From: Bactericera cockerelli
Lineage: Eukaryota > Arthropoda > Insecta > Hemiptera > Triozidae
Direction of reading: 5' to 3'
NCBI GenBank assembly: GCA_024516035.1
Contig: CM044958.1
Coordinates: forward strand, 49,767,423-49,831,422
Length of the DNA stretch: 64,000 bases
Below the pieces are notes generated by a model. It was not told where the DNA came from. It searched no databases and was given only the letters and a program-made list of their open reading frames with translations. Made by a program: the position numbers and the translations under genes. Within the stretch, counting starts at the first letter, position 1. The number at the start of each line of letters is the position of its first letter. This document shows positions 38,537 through 50,088 of this stretch, in pieces.

Positions 38537-38800
38537 GCCAGCGTCGATGGCATGTTGAATACACCGGTTCCCTTCAGAACACCGAAGTTAAGCGACATCC
38601 AGCGAGGTTAAGACTTGGATGGGTGAGCCATTCAAATTCTAATTCTCGTGACGCTGGCTTTTCCCGGCCCCACTCAGGCTGGGTGAGGTCAATGTGAGTA
38701 GCAGGTTTGTGAGTTTCCTACGAATGGAGGGTAAAACCCCCGTCGTGATATGACCATGGCAGTTGAAAGCGACGTTAAACCCAAAAAAAAAAAAAAAAAT
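38537..38800 (+). mobile_element. 5S-rRNA-derived SINE, intact copy
   Basis: Nearly identical to 18698-18956 along head, core and tail, ending in a run of about 17 A. The strong identity suggests recent activity. Confidence 0.9.
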
Positions 38801-38994
38801 ACCGCTACAATTTAGAAACACTGATGTTATCATATTTGTGTTTATCACAAACCTAGGTCTTAGTGCAAAGACAAAGGCTAATGGGAGTGTTAACTAGAGA
38901 ACTTTTTAGCTTAATGGAGAATTTAACTGATTATTCCAGTGCATCGTTCTCATCGGTTAACTATAGAGTTTTAAAATTAAGTGCTAGTCACAGT

Positions 38995-39150
38995 GGTAAA
39001 ATGTTGTTTCTGTTTTAATATTAAAAACTCTCTGCATGGTTGGTCCTCATTAAATTGAGTTTCTGACCACATAATAATACGACTCTGAGGGCTTTGACCA
39101 TTAACCTCGCCTGGTGGTTACCTTCCTCTTTAGAGTATTATTATTATTAT
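38995..39150 (+). mobile_element. SINE family B, head lost
   Basis: ACCACATAATAATACGACTC, ACCTCGCCTGGTGGTTACCT and the ATT-repeat end. Confidence 0.75.
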
Positions 39151-39394
39151 TGGTTCAAAAACGGACAAAAAAAAAATGATGGCTGCGAACGAGATTTTAG
39201 AATCACCTGATACAATTTTAATTTTGGCCCTATTGTTGGTCTGAGCAACATGAACTAATAACGGATTTACCAATGCCCCGTTAGTGATTAAGCGACAAAA
39301 ATTCAAATTTTAACTGCCGGTTTATAGCTTAATCGGTCGATTAACATTTGTGCAAACATTACGACTGACTTTGCACCAGGGCCCTAGTGTCAAA

Positions 39395-39500
39395 ATTACT
39401 CATATCAACTAGCCTCACTGAATTTTTTGCCATACTTGGGACTTGAACCAGCGACCTTTAGGTTACCAGTCGGACCTTATCGATCGAGCTACTGAGTTGG
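39395..39500 (-). mobile_element. tRNA-derived SINE family A, diverged
   Basis: On the - strand: AACTCAGTAGCTCGATCGAT and GGTTCAAGTCCCAAG. Confidence 0.75.
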
Positions 39501-39526
39501 GTAGTTTTAGACACTCTGTATACGAA

Positions 39527-39868
39527 CAGGGTGACCAAGTTTTGTTTTTTAGAAAATTTCAGAACCAATTTCAGGGAGAACTCCATGACAGAAGGAATCT
39601 CAAATCAATTTTTCGATAAAAGGGTGTCAAATGGAAATTACGAACAAAATAAAAACTCAGTTTTGGATGCAAATAAGTACAAAATGTTAGGAATTAGGTA
39701 TTATTATTTAGTTGGGAAATTCACAAAAGCTTAATATACAAAAGACATGAGAATCATTTCAAATCATTTTTTTTTTTTTTTCGAAAAATTACCTAGGATA
39801 ATTTTAGTTTTAAAATGTCTCCTGGAGTTGGTTCTGAAATTTTCTAAAAATAAAACTTGGTCGCCCTG
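39527..39868. mobile_element. MITE with about 50-bp inverted ends
   Basis: CAGGGTGACCAAGTTTTGTT..AGAAAATTTCAGAACCAA on the left and the complement of CAGGGCGACCAAGTTTTATT..AGAAAATTTCAGAACCAA on the right. TA follows the right end; the left neighbour is GAA, so the duplication is not confirmed. Relative at 59695. Confidence 0.8.
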
Positions 39869-40094
39869 TATAAGCGTGGTAAGTTTATAAGTTCATTGCC
39901 TCACTGCCGCTACTTGAGTTATGTCAGCAATAATAAAGTGGAGGTTACTCGTAAATTCGACAGGTTATGTTTTTATGGGGAACCTAAAATATTCTTCTAA
40001 ATTGGAGCCATAAATTTTCGAGGTAGATCCATTCTTATTTCTAAATTTGATCATACATTTTCTACGGGTTTCCTCTTTTTCTATCTTATTTACA

Positions 40095-40345
40095 CCATTT
40101 TGAATTTAGAGTAATCTAATTCAATTTACACCATTTTGAATTTAGAGTAATCTAATTCAATTTACACCATTTTGAATTTACAACAATTTAATTCAATTTT
40201 GAATTTACAGTAATCTAATTCAATTTACACATTTTTGAATCAAACAGCAATCTAATTCAATTTACAACATTTTGAATTTAGAGTAATCTAATTCAATTTA
40301 CACTATTTTGAATTTACAACAATCTAATTCAATTTTCACCATTGT
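40095..40345 (+). repeat. About 36-bp minisatellite
   Basis: Seven copies of CATTTTGAATTTAGAGTAAT..CTAATTCAATTTACAC with decay. Confidence 0.88.
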
Positions 40346-40454
40346 GAATTCTAAGAAACAAATAATTTAATTGTAGAGTTTGAGCACTCGTGATGGTTTA
40401 TAGTAAACCTCCGTGATGTAAAGGTTATGCCTACTGCCCGTAGTCAAGAGTTCC

Positions 40455-40560
40455 TGAGTTCGATTTCTGGTTTGTCACAGGATTTTCTGACAGTAAAAGT
40501 CCGGCCCAACCCACGCTGGGTAAGGCTAAAGTGGGTAATAGGTTTGTGATTTTTTTTTAA
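40455..40560 (+). repeat. 5S-SINE core fragment
   Basis: CCGGCCCAACCCACGCTGGG..AGGTTTGTGA. A tail piece (AATGGAGGGTAAACCCCCGT..GTTGAAAGTGGCGTT) follows at 40855-40910. Confidence 0.55.
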
Positions 40561-41023
40561 AATATTATTTTAAGGACTTCGTATCCATTTATACAGAACG
40601 CGATTTTATATGTTAAAAAAAGAAAAAAACTTATGAATAACTTAAAATAGATTTACCTTAAACTCTAAATTTTAGCAAATTAGACCTACCTAGAATTTAG
40701 CAAATTAATGCTTGAAATGTGAAAGAAATCAAGCCCATCATTACCGGCTCTGTTCCCCATGGATTTAATCCTTTTCATTGCGGAGAATTCGCCCATGTTA
40801 GAATGACTTCTCTTGAGTTTAAATAATGTAAGGTGAAAGCGCGTATTTTCGGCAAATGGAGGGTAAACCCCCGTCCTGATATGATCATTCAGTTGAAAGT
40901 GGCGTTATAAAAAAAGCTAGGATAAAACGCACTTTTACTCTTATCTAGGGAGAACAAGCTTTAAAAATTCAAAAAAGGAAAAAAAATCCATTGAAAAAAT
41001 TCTTGATATTAATGCAGAATAAA

Positions 41024-41215
41024 GGGTTGGGTGGAAGAGATTGCCAAAGGTAATAACCCCACTATTTGTTTAGGACATATATTTTTTATATTGTATGTAT
41101 TTATTTATTTTTTCTTATTTTTTTCTCTTTTTACTTCTCTTATATTGTATAATAATTTGTAATTATGTGTGTTGTATATAATATGTCCAATTAATAAAGT
41201 GTAAATAAATAAATA
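41024..41215 (+). repeat. Dispersed repeat E, near-complete
   Basis: GGGTTGGGTGGAAGAGATTG to TTAATAAAGTGTAAATAAAT. Confidence 0.7.
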
Positions 41216-41608
41216 AAATCGCAGACGCACCTTTCGATATCATCGCCTACAATCTTACAACTTATTGGCAACTTCACTGTGTACCGCTCCAACCTTGGGT
41301 GCGGGGTTGAGGAATTTTACAACCCGGGGTGGATTTTCCTCGTAGATACTCAATGCACCAGCACAGCTCATCAAGACCTATGAGGGTTTCTTGTATTTTG
41401 TCTTCGTATCTCTAAGTTAGTTATTAGCTTAGGAGAGTTAATTATTATTATCTGACCTAGTTGAAGGGTTTTCAGTGAAACTCTTCAACCCTTGACGACG
41501 CTTTCAACTGTCATAAGTATTTGCTATTTACTTTAGGTTTATAAAAATATAACGCTTGGATTACCTATATTGATTTTTCCATGGAGTACATTATTTTGAG
41601 TTGTGAAA

Positions 41609-42391
41609 TTTTTTTTTGTTGAGTTGAACCAATTTTACTTCCGAGAAATTTCTAATATTAGAAATCGGAAGTATTGTGTTCGTTTTTGTAAAAAAAAATA
41701 TTTTTTTGCTCCGATTTCAATTTTTTTCATATTTCTGGACGTTTCATAACCTACTGAGTAAATTTGGTTTTGTGTCCGTCTGTCGGTCTGTCGGTCTGTC
41801 GGTCTGTCGATCCGTCGGTCTGTTAAAACGATTCCTTGTAACGCGCAAATCTCGGAAACTACTCGACCGATTTTGATGAAATTTTGCACACATCTAGGAG
41901 ACATTCTGTACGATGGTCCCATTTTAAATTCATCGAATTCATACCAGCGGTTCTGGGTGAAAGAGACCATGCGCCTGACCACTAACTTTTTACTTAAACG
42001 CTTATATCTCGTGAACGGTACATCCGATTTCGATGAAATTTTGTAAGAATATGCATATTATTGCTTTACATAGGTTATTTATATTTATTTTTAAATTAAT
42101 TATAATTTGACTCTGATATTTAAGAAAATCCGAAATTTTGGACAAAAAAGTAAAAAAATAAGGACCACGACTTGCCGATACAGAATTTTTTGTGGAATAT
42201 AGAATGTAGAAAAAACGATATTCTACCATATAAAACAAATTTAAAGAAAATCGGTTGAGCCGTTTTGGAGATACAAGTAATTTTTTATAAAATCTCAAAA
42301 TTGGCACGTGTTTACAATGTGAAGCAATCACGAGGAAGCTTCATGTCCATAATTGGCAGTGTTTTTTTGTTGAGTTGTACCAATTTTTGGA
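41609..42391 (+). repeat. Longest repeat F copy between direct repeats
   Basis: The palindrome ACTTCCGAGAAATTTCTAAT..GAAATCGGAAGT begins at 41637, then a GTCTGTCGGTCTGTCGGTCT run at about 41778 and CGACCGATTTTGATGAAATT, and a second TCCGATTTCGATGAAATT. TTTTTGTTGAGTTG(A/T)ACCAATTTT occurs on both sides (41612-41636, 42366-42390). Confidence 0.65.
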
Positions 42392-42394
42392 TTT

Positions 42395-42475
42395 GCAATG
42401 TACCAACTATTCGCGGTGATTCTAGGAGAACCGGTGCATTCAATGCGCCATCGACGCTGGCTGGACATGAGAATC
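42395..42475 (-). repeat. 5S-SINE head fragment
   Basis: On the - strand: CAGCCAGCGTCGATGGCGCA, TTGAATGCACCGGTTCTCCT and AGAATCACCG. Confidence 0.7.
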
Positions 42476-42479
42476 TAAG

Positions 42480-43045
42480 AAGCTATTCTTAGATTCATTC
42501 TAAAAGAACTCTCCACTACCACAATAGTTGTAATACTAGTGGTTCTGTGAACTGTAAACCTCACACAGATTATTATTATTGTCGAATTATAAATGTTCAA
42601 TTAAGCATGAAGACATCGAGACCTTTCATTCAATACCCCACTCGATGAGGTTTAATTTTAAAAAAAATATCAACCGGCCCCCTTTTGGGAGCTCTTTTCG
42701 ATAGTTTACCACAGTATGGCTATCTTAGATTTCACGATCACAAAATTTTGCTGCTGAAATAAAATATTATTTTTTTAATGACGTTACATAAATTCAAGAG
42801 CACTTCTTTATTAAATACAATTTATTAGAGAAATCGAGAAATCAATTTTAATATTTACCAGAACGGCCCTCATGCGGCCCAAGTGGCCCCGGGTGGCCTA
42901 AATGGACCCAAAAACAATTAGTAAAAAATTAGGACTCCAACGAACATGTATTTCAACAATTTTGGCGGTCAGGAGTTATCTTTTAACAAACAGACAGACA
43001 AACAAAAGCCAAATCGTCCAGTACCCAAGTTAATATTATTATTAT
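42480..43045. other. Unassigned DNA
   Basis: No gene or repeat recognised, apart from a short ATT run near 42570. Confidence 0.35.
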
Positions 43046-43049
43046 TAGG

Positions 43050-43218
43050 TACTATGAAACTCTTTATTAGATGAACATATTATATACAAACAAATACCTA
43101 ATGGTAAAAACTAAAATACAAAATTGACAATATAAATATAAACAGGACAAATAACAAACAAATATAAGTCCTAACTAAAGGGCGGGTTACTAAATAAACT
43201 AAATAACTCTTCCACCCA
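43050..43218 (-). repeat. Dispersed repeat E
   Basis: ACTCTTTATTAG at the left and TAAGTCCTAACTAAAGGGCG near the right, with an internal disruption after GGGCGGGTTAC. Confidence 0.6.
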
Positions 43219-43219
43219 A

Positions 43220-44165
43220 ACCATAAAACAGATCCTCACTTAGTGAGGTGGCTCCCTCACTGCGTTCAGTTAACAAGGTATAATCTCATTGAACTCCCTG
43301 GCGACTTGGTAACACCCCAACCACTTGGGTGGTGCAAGCTACAATAACCTGTAGTGGTTCACTTTTGAAATCCGATAGTTCAATCTTTGACAATATCGCA
43401 ACCTAGCAACATACACTGCCTTCTGTTGAGTTAGTTGTACATACTTTTGTATTTTATTTATCGTTCATTAGTTCTAAACCAAAGACGTATGTAATTTTAA
43501 GTTGTTTTTTTTTATTTTAAGTTCATATACTATCGTTTTTCAAACGAGAATATTGGTTTTTTTAGTTCTGTGTTGTTTAGTGATTTTTTGATAATAATGG
43601 CTAAAAATCAGGTAAGATATACCTTTTTACAATTGATATTTTATATTGACGGAAGGAGATTCCTAATTTGTTTTTTACAGCTACATACCTAAGTAACGCA
43701 CATTTTTTATCCAGCCAATTAATAGATTTTATCTCGACACTAGAACACAAGATTTTAATCCAGCCAACGAATAGATTTAATGTATACCTAATTTGTATCA
43801 GAAAAAAAACATTTTTCATTTTTCTAAATTTTCCCAAATTTATAATTCACGCAAAAATTGTTCAGTATTAATAATTTATTATCTAAAGGACCACTAGAAA
43901 GATCAATGATCAAAGATTTGAAATTTTTGTTATTAAAGAAAGTTCACTATAATAGAAGAATCGTAAGAATCCAATCACCTCTCGGGGCATGGGCGACCAA
44001 AGAAAATGTACATTGTTCCAAAACTCAAAGAAGTTCAACTTCTGCAAAAGTAAATGTACCTGGCTGAAATTTATATGTACCTAGATAGGCACTTTTATTT
44101 TATCGATTCTCGCTTGGGTGCAGAATTATCTAACAGAAAGTTCTGTTCTCTCCAATCACGTGAGG
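43220..44165. other. Unassigned AT-rich DNA
   Basis: No recognised feature. Several short frames lack protein character. Confidence 0.35.
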
Positions 44166-44169
44166 GTCG

Positions 44170-44220
44170 CATTTCCGGCCCAACCCAGGCTGGGTGAGGT
44201 AAATGTGGTCAGCTGGTCCG
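44170..44220 (+). repeat. 5S-SINE core fragment
   Basis: CCGGCCCAACCCAGGCTGGG TGAGGTAAATG. Confidence 0.55.
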
Positions 44221-44296
44221 AACCCCAGTAAGTCGCGGAAAGCTCCTGCACGCCCTTCTAATTCCAAAAGGAAAAGGCGACGTGAAGTAGATCTCC

Positions 44297-45275
44297 AAAT
44301 CAAGTATTCAAAATTCCAAGTTAGAGTAGACCTTAAAATTAAAAAATATTCAAAATTCTAAATTGAATTTAGACCTCCAAATTCAATTGTATTCAAAATT
44401 TCAAGTAGACCTAAAAATTCTAAATTGTAACGGATCTTAAAATTCAAGAGTACCCACTCAGAATTCTATATTGTATCAAACCTCAAAATTCAAGACACTC
44501 AAAAATTATAAATTGTATCGGATCTCCAAATTCAAGAACACTCAAAATTCTAAACTCTTTTTAGACCTCCAAATTAAAGTATATTCGAAATTTCAAGTAG
44601 ACCTCAAAATTCTAAATTGTTACGGATCGAAAACATTCAAGAGTATCTACTGAAAATTCTAAATTGTATCAAACCTCAAAATTCAAGACACTGAAAAATT
44701 AATAATTGTATCGGATCTCAAAATTCAAGAGTACTCAAAATTCGAAATTGTTTTTAGACCTCCAAATTCAAGTGTATTCAAAATTTCAAGTAGACCTGAA
44801 AATTCTAAATTGTATCAAACCTCAAAATTCAAGAATACTCTAAATTAAAATTGTATCGGACCTCAACATTCAAGAGTAGGTACTCAAACTTCTAAATTGT
44901 ATCAAACCTCAAAATTCAAGACACTCAAAAATTATAAATTGTATCGGACCTTAAAATTCAAGAACACTCAATATTCTAAATTATTTTTTGATCTCCAAAT
45001 TCAGTTGTATTCAGAATTTCAAGTAGACCTCAAAATTCTAAATTGAAATTTGTTATGGATCTCAAAATTCAAGAGTATCTACTGAAATTTCTAAATTGTA
45101 TCAAACCTCAAAATCTAAGGCACTCAAAAATTATAAATAATTGTTATTAGACCTCCAAATTCAAGTGTATTCAAAATTTCCAGTAGACCTCAAAATTCTA
45201 AATTGAATTGGACCTCAAAATTGAAATTGTATTAGACCTCTAAATAAAAGCGTAGGTACTCAAAATTGTAAATTT
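44297..45275 (+). repeat. Degenerate minisatellite, about 1 kb, 40-45-bp units
   Basis: Repeated CTCAAAATTCAAGAGTACTC and AAAATTCTAAATTGTATC(A/G) motifs alternate with GACCTCCAAATTCAAGTGTA and TTTCAAGTAGACCT, suggesting a higher-order unit of about 150-250 bp. Old and very AT-rich. Confidence 0.85.
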
Positions 45276-45329
45276 TATGAATCTCTCTTTTAAATTTAAT
45301 TATAAACCAACGTTAAACCTATAAAAAAA

Positions 45330-45372
45330 AATACTTCCAATTTCTAATATTAGAAATTTATCTGAAGTAATT
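45330..45372. repeat. Repeat F palindrome
   Basis: ACTTCCAATTTCTAATATTA..GAAATTTATCTGAAGT. Confidence 0.6.
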
Positions 45373-45509
45373 GTAGATACTTATCCAAAATTATAAATTT
45401 CAGTAAATCTAGCTCCAAATTCGAGTGTATTCAAAATTCAAATACCTATTTACATAATTATGGTTTAGACCTCTAAATTCATATTTGTATTTTTTCTTAG
45501 ACTTATAAA

Positions 45510-45668
45510 GTTAAGAGGTTAATGTGGGTAGCTCGTACAATTCCTAGCGAATGGAGGGTAAAACCAAATAGAATCAATGTACAAGAAAGGAGACATTGGA
45601 ACTGGGCGTCCATATAATCCTGATAGAGGTATCTGCGCCTATCGCACAAACACGGAATTATTATTATT
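45510..45668 (+). repeat. 5S-SINE tail piece and repeat I
   Basis: GAGGTTAATGTGGGTAGCTC..CGAATGGAGGGTAAAACC, then GGGCGTCCATATAATCCTGA and ATTATTATT. Confidence 0.5.
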
Positions 45669-45917
45669 CCCATTCATTGAATGTTTTACTATCTTTAATT
45701 CAAATATAAACCCTTTTCGACGTTTCTTAACTTCACTGACTCAATAAACGGCACTCGTGTTGCAAAGTTAAATCCAGCTATTTCTTCATAGACACCAATT
45801 AGAATTAGAGCAGATTTATGGTTGGGTGGAAGAGCTCACTCCAGTGAGAATCCTGCCACAAAAAAAGAAAGCATATAAAAAAAGATTTATAATTATGAAT
45901 TTTTTAAATTAGGTTTA

Positions 45918-46092
45918 CAATCATCATCATCATAGGGTGGCGTCATCGTGAACGATTGTAGCCAGACAGTGTAGGAATGACTCAGCACTTCTACAACTGT
46001 CTTTACAAGGAGGCTAATAATTGAGAAGGGCCCCCAGAACCAAGCCAATGCTGGTCTACTCCCTGTTTATAGTCTCCCAGCCAGACTGCTTG
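45918..46092 (+). repeat. Dispersed repeat H
   Basis: Matches 26200-26405 from CATCATCATAGGGTGGCGTC to CTCCCAGCCAGACT. Confidence 0.78.
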
Positions 46093-46710
46093 TCTGGTTT
46101 ACAATAGTTATCCAAATTAAATTAATAAATATCAATGTGTACTTTTGCAAATTGTTCGTATGAACTAGTTTTAAAGTAGTCAGCCAAATTAAAAAATATG
46201 AATGTGTACTTTAATATGCTACTTGGATTAGGAGATTAGTACATAAGTACCTACATTACGCACATATTATAACTAATTTATATCGGAGAGTAAACGTTTG
46301 CTCCTGGAACTTGGATTTTTTACTGTGCTACTGAAATTAGCCAAGTAATTCTATAAAACCAAGTGGTAACCTGAATGTGAAAGTACTATAGTTTACTATA
46401 TCTACCATTCTGGATCAGAATATCTATAAAGTCCTTATATGTAATGTTGCATATCTTAAAAAAAGAACCCTAAATCTAAATATCTATAATAAAATACAAT
46501 AGAATGGCTTGAATTTGTTATGTTAATGATCATGACATGACTTGACCTCTCGTAAAATAATTTGGTCATGTTTTGACCTTTTGAATTACTTTGGTCATGG
46601 ATTGACTTCTCATTAGTCAGTAAAATTTGTTCGTGCTTCTTTGAGGCACGCGTTCATAGCAGGTGATTTCTGATTATTTCTACTATGGACATGACAAATT
46701 TTTACTTCTT
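46093..46710. other. Unassigned AT-rich DNA
   Basis: Short degenerate repeats of TTTGGTCATG..TTGACCT at 46540-46620; otherwise nothing seen. Confidence 0.35.
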
Positions 46711-46714
46711 CTTC

Positions 46715-46945
46715 TTTTACTCTGTTTTATACCGCTTGAGCAGGGTCGACGTTTTTCAACCTCATGTTTGAGGTTGGTTGGTTTTGGCACATTTTTTACG
46801 CTGGATACCTTTCCTAACGCCAACGATTCTATTTGATTTAAGGTCCTGGATTAGGACGGGTGCTTTACCCTCCATTCGCTGGGAATCGTACCAGCTACCC
46901 ACATTAGCCTCTAGCAGCCTGGGTAGGGCCGGACATGACAAATTT
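46715..46945. repeat. Repeat J followed by reversed 5S-SINE tail
   Basis: GAGCAGGGTCGACGTTTTTC..TTGGTTTTGGCACA, then (- strand) GGCCCTACCCAGGCTGCTAG and GAATGGAGGGTAAAGC. Confidence 0.6.
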
Positions 46946-47091
46946 AATGGCCACGAAAAGAGATCAACGTGAAGGTTTGGGCTTCTCTAGTAGACGAAGT
47001 GGTTATACATAATGTTACTGGACGATTTCCATCTAAATGTATTGTAATTACTAATTAGTCAACAAAAAATAATAAAAAAATGTACATGTAG

Positions 47092-47243
47092 TCTGTTTCG
47101 GTAGAAGTCGCGATTTCGAAACCCAGCTGGGATCATGACAACTTATCCTCCCATTTGGTATTTTTATCACATAATAATACGTCTTGGATTTACTGCTGGA
47201 ATAATGGGACTTAAGAGTCCAGTATAAATAGGGCAATATTATC
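47092..47243 (+). mobile_element. SINE family C, partial head
   Basis: TTTCGAAACCCAGCTGGGAT, CATGACAACTTATCCTCCC, AATAATGGGACTTAAGAGTC. Confidence 0.78.
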
Positions 47244-47339
47244 ACTATATTGATAGCTAAGTATTTAAGAGACATAGCCTGAAAATTTCGGCTTGATTGG
47301 AGAAAAATTGCAGCTTTGTTACTCTTCATTGGGAGTTAA

Positions 47340-47402
47340 AAAGGGTTGGGTGGAAGAGATTGCCATGGGCAAGAACCCAGCCCTTAGTTAGGACATCTTT
47401 GT
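47340..47402 (+). repeat. Dispersed repeat E fragment
   Basis: GGGTTGGGTGGAAGAGATTG CCATGGGCAA to TTAGGACAT. Confidence 0.65.
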
Positions 47403-47404
47403 AA

Positions 47405-47545
47405 AAGTTGAAAGTTATCATATTTGTGTTATTCACTTTCGTGATATCACAACTACTCAAACTCGCTTTTACTAAATCTACGCTGAAACCGGGACTTGAA
47501 CCACCGACCTCCAGGTTACAAGTCCGATGCCTTATCGATCAAGAG
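47405..47545 (-). mobile_element. tRNA-derived SINE family A
   Basis: On the - strand: CTTGATCGATAAGGCATCGG, GTGGTTCAAGTCCCGG, AGTAAAAGCGAGTTTGAGTA and GATATCACGAAAGTGAATAA. Confidence 0.87.
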
Positions 47546-48100
47546 AGGAGAACATCTATTCAGGGCATTAGCGAGCATCACCGACATGAATTTTATATTT
47601 TTTTAGTTTTCATCATTACCTGTTTATACATATATTATGTCCTTTTAATAAAAAGATAATAATAATATATAAATTGTAAAAGCACCATAACCGCTGGAAT
47701 AAGTTAGTGAACTCTCTTTTCTGAATCGGTCAGTGTAAATACATGTCTATATCGCCTATTCTTATTATTACATCTAGCCCCGTCTACCACACACAGGACT
47801 TTTTAGTGACTACAACTACCATACATATAATTACTATTGAAACCACTAGTAGCATTTTACACCGGTTACCAAGTGCTGTACAAGCTGTAGGTTCCATTAT
47901 TTCAAGTGAACGAACTAGTTTAAATATTTTGCAGTGCAAAATTGCAATAGAGCGACCCATTCCGCAAACATTACTGCAAGATTTGCGCGCGCTAATGTTT
48001 TAATGTATGAACTATTATTTGTAACCTTAAGATATATGGAAGCTAGATTTATGTTTATCGTAACCCTATGTATAATGTCATCTCATGTCACGAACGCTAG
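47546..48100. other. Unassigned DNA
   Basis: Open frames at 47743-48003 and 47934-48137 are not recognisable. A scrap of family B head (CTAGTTTGGTAATCCAGG) is at 48100-48117. Confidence 0.3.
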
Positions 48101-48101
48101 T

Positions 48102-48465
48102 TTGGTAATCCAGGTTTTTTGGGGGTATCAATGGTAACGAATTGTGTTTTTTTTTGTTGTTCGTAAAAACCCCTTTCAAAGTCTCCTAATTGCAATGTAC
48201 AGACAACAAACTCGTAGACCAATTCAAAAGATTCAAAAGACAAGCGGCCTTTCTGTGGTCTACTCTGGTAATTCTTTGTTTTTGGGGTCTGGTAGTCCAG
48301 GTTTTTGGGGGTAATAATGGTAACAAATTGTGGTTTTTTTTAGGGTAAAACCCCTTTCAAAGTCTCTTAATTGCAATGTACAGACAACGAACTCTTAGAC
48401 CAATTCAAAAAAATCAAAAGACAAGCGACCTTTCTGTGGTCTACTGTTTAAGTAATCGGCTGGAG
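48102..48465 (+). repeat. Tandem duplication, about 185-bp unit
   Basis: TTTTTGGGGGTA(T/A)(C/T)AATGG to GACCTTTCTGTGGTCTACT occurs twice, at about 48114-48270 and 48301-48447. Confidence 0.88.
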
Positions 48466-48599
48466 GGGTCAGTCAAAGGTCGGTATAGCCAAGGGGTTTA
48501 TTTTAAGTGCAGGATAGTATTAATTTATAGACTAGATACCGTGTTATACGAGACGTGGTCAGTTGTTCAGCTCTTTCCATCAAATTGTCTATGATTTTT

Positions 48600-48866
48600 T
48601 GTTGTTGTTGTTATTGTTGTTGTAACCTACATGACTACAGCTGGGGAGGATACCCTGGATATTAAAGTCAGCCAACCTAGCTTGTTATAGTTTTGGCTAG
48701 TCTGTTCTCTACTTATTGTTCTTTAGCGAGACTCTGGTCCTCTTCCTTTTTACCGAGGCCGATTCTTGTAGGATCACCGAAGTTAAGCAACGTCCAGTGA
48801 GGTGAGGACTTCGTGATGCTGGTCCGTTGTAATATGATCATGCAGTTGAGAGCGACGTTAAACCCA
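48600..48866 (+). mobile_element. Repeat G fused to a truncated 5S SINE
   Basis: TTGTTGTTGTTATTGTTGTT, CTACAGCTGGGGAGGA, GGCTAGTCTGTTCTCT as in repeat G; then from about 48752 CGATTCTTGTAGGATCACCG, GAAGTTAAGCAACGTCCAGT and GAGCGACGTTAAACCC of the 5S SINE with the core deleted. Confidence 0.65.
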
Positions 48867-48869
48867 AAA

Positions 48870-49984
48870 AAGAGGTACTTAGTCAGATAGGAGTCTCAAT
48901 TCTAGGCTAATCGTGTCGTGACATAATAACACAAAGAAACCAAATGCATTCCAAAGTCTTCTTGTTGAATTGTTTACGTGATCGGAATTGTTTGCAAGAC
49001 TCCCCAATATGTAAACCATCAGCCACTTGTCCATTCCGAACTACATTCCAAAAAGATGGAATAATAATGTTATCACCTGAGACCATTGGAATGATTTTTC
49101 TTCTTCTTTTTAGAATGATTAGGAATACCTGCCAAGTTTTCTTGGCTATTAGAAAAATCCTGCCAATGGAAAAAACTTTGCTCTAGAAATTCTTGATACT
49201 GTTACAAAAGAATAGTTTTGCAATGCCTAACTTACAAGTATTGAAAAGAAAATTCAGATCACATGTGGATTCCTACATAGCTTCTGTTTTGAGAATAATA
49301 ATAATAATTTAAAAAAATATATTAATGCAGAATCAGAAAATAACTGTATCATTGAGTAATCCTACAAGGTCATGTAGAGGCGTTAAGATAGCAAACAAGG
49401 AAAGAAATCCGTCAAAATTATGTAATCCTTTCAATAAATGAAATTCTCATAACAAATAAACCTGGTAATAACTTTGATGCAAAACAAATTAATATAAAAC
49501 AATGAGTGTGCTCTTTGGTATGAATTTCTGTTTATCAAAAACAAATAAGACAAAAAATTACCCAATATCAGTGAAATGATAATCATACTAATTAAAATAA
49601 CATGCCTTGAAACCATCAGAAGAGTTGCTCTTATTACATTAGCAATAAAAAATGAACATGAATATCAAACACCTCTCTGCATTGGAATGTCGAAAGATTA
49701 TTTTATGGCTAAGATAACGACATATACGTGTGTATTATAGATAAATTTATTACTAATGGGACGATATTCAGAGTAACGTTCGATAAATCGATAACGGTTA
49801 CGAAATATTCGCCCGGGGATGAAAAAAAAAATCGCCCGTTTTCAAGATCTTTAATGTCAAAATATTGATCATGTGGAAGTTTGTTACCGACCACGCGTGT
49901 TTTGTGGAGCAAGTTCAGGCATACAGGGTGATAATAAACAACTTGGTCAACAATAAACATTTTATAGTTGGTTTCTATCAAGCT
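48870..49984. other. Unassigned AT-rich DNA
   Basis: No recognised gene or repeat; a possible Tc1-like end (ATACAGGGTGATAATAAAC) at 49921 has no partner. Confidence 0.35.
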
Positions 49985-49989
49985 TTATA

Positions 49990-50088
49990 GTTGGTAAAAC
50001 ATATAGACAGATAAAATATCGACAGATGTCCTAATTATAGTGCGGGGTTATTGTCAATGGCAATCTCTTCCACTTAACCCAAAACTGA
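49990..50088 (-). repeat. Dispersed repeat E
   Basis: GGGGTTATTGTCAATGGCAA TCTCTTCCACTTAACCC. Confidence 0.6.

Noticed and set aside
47743..48137. Two overlapping short frames
   Set aside because: No domain, and the second ends in a tRNA-SINE scrap and a tandem duplication.
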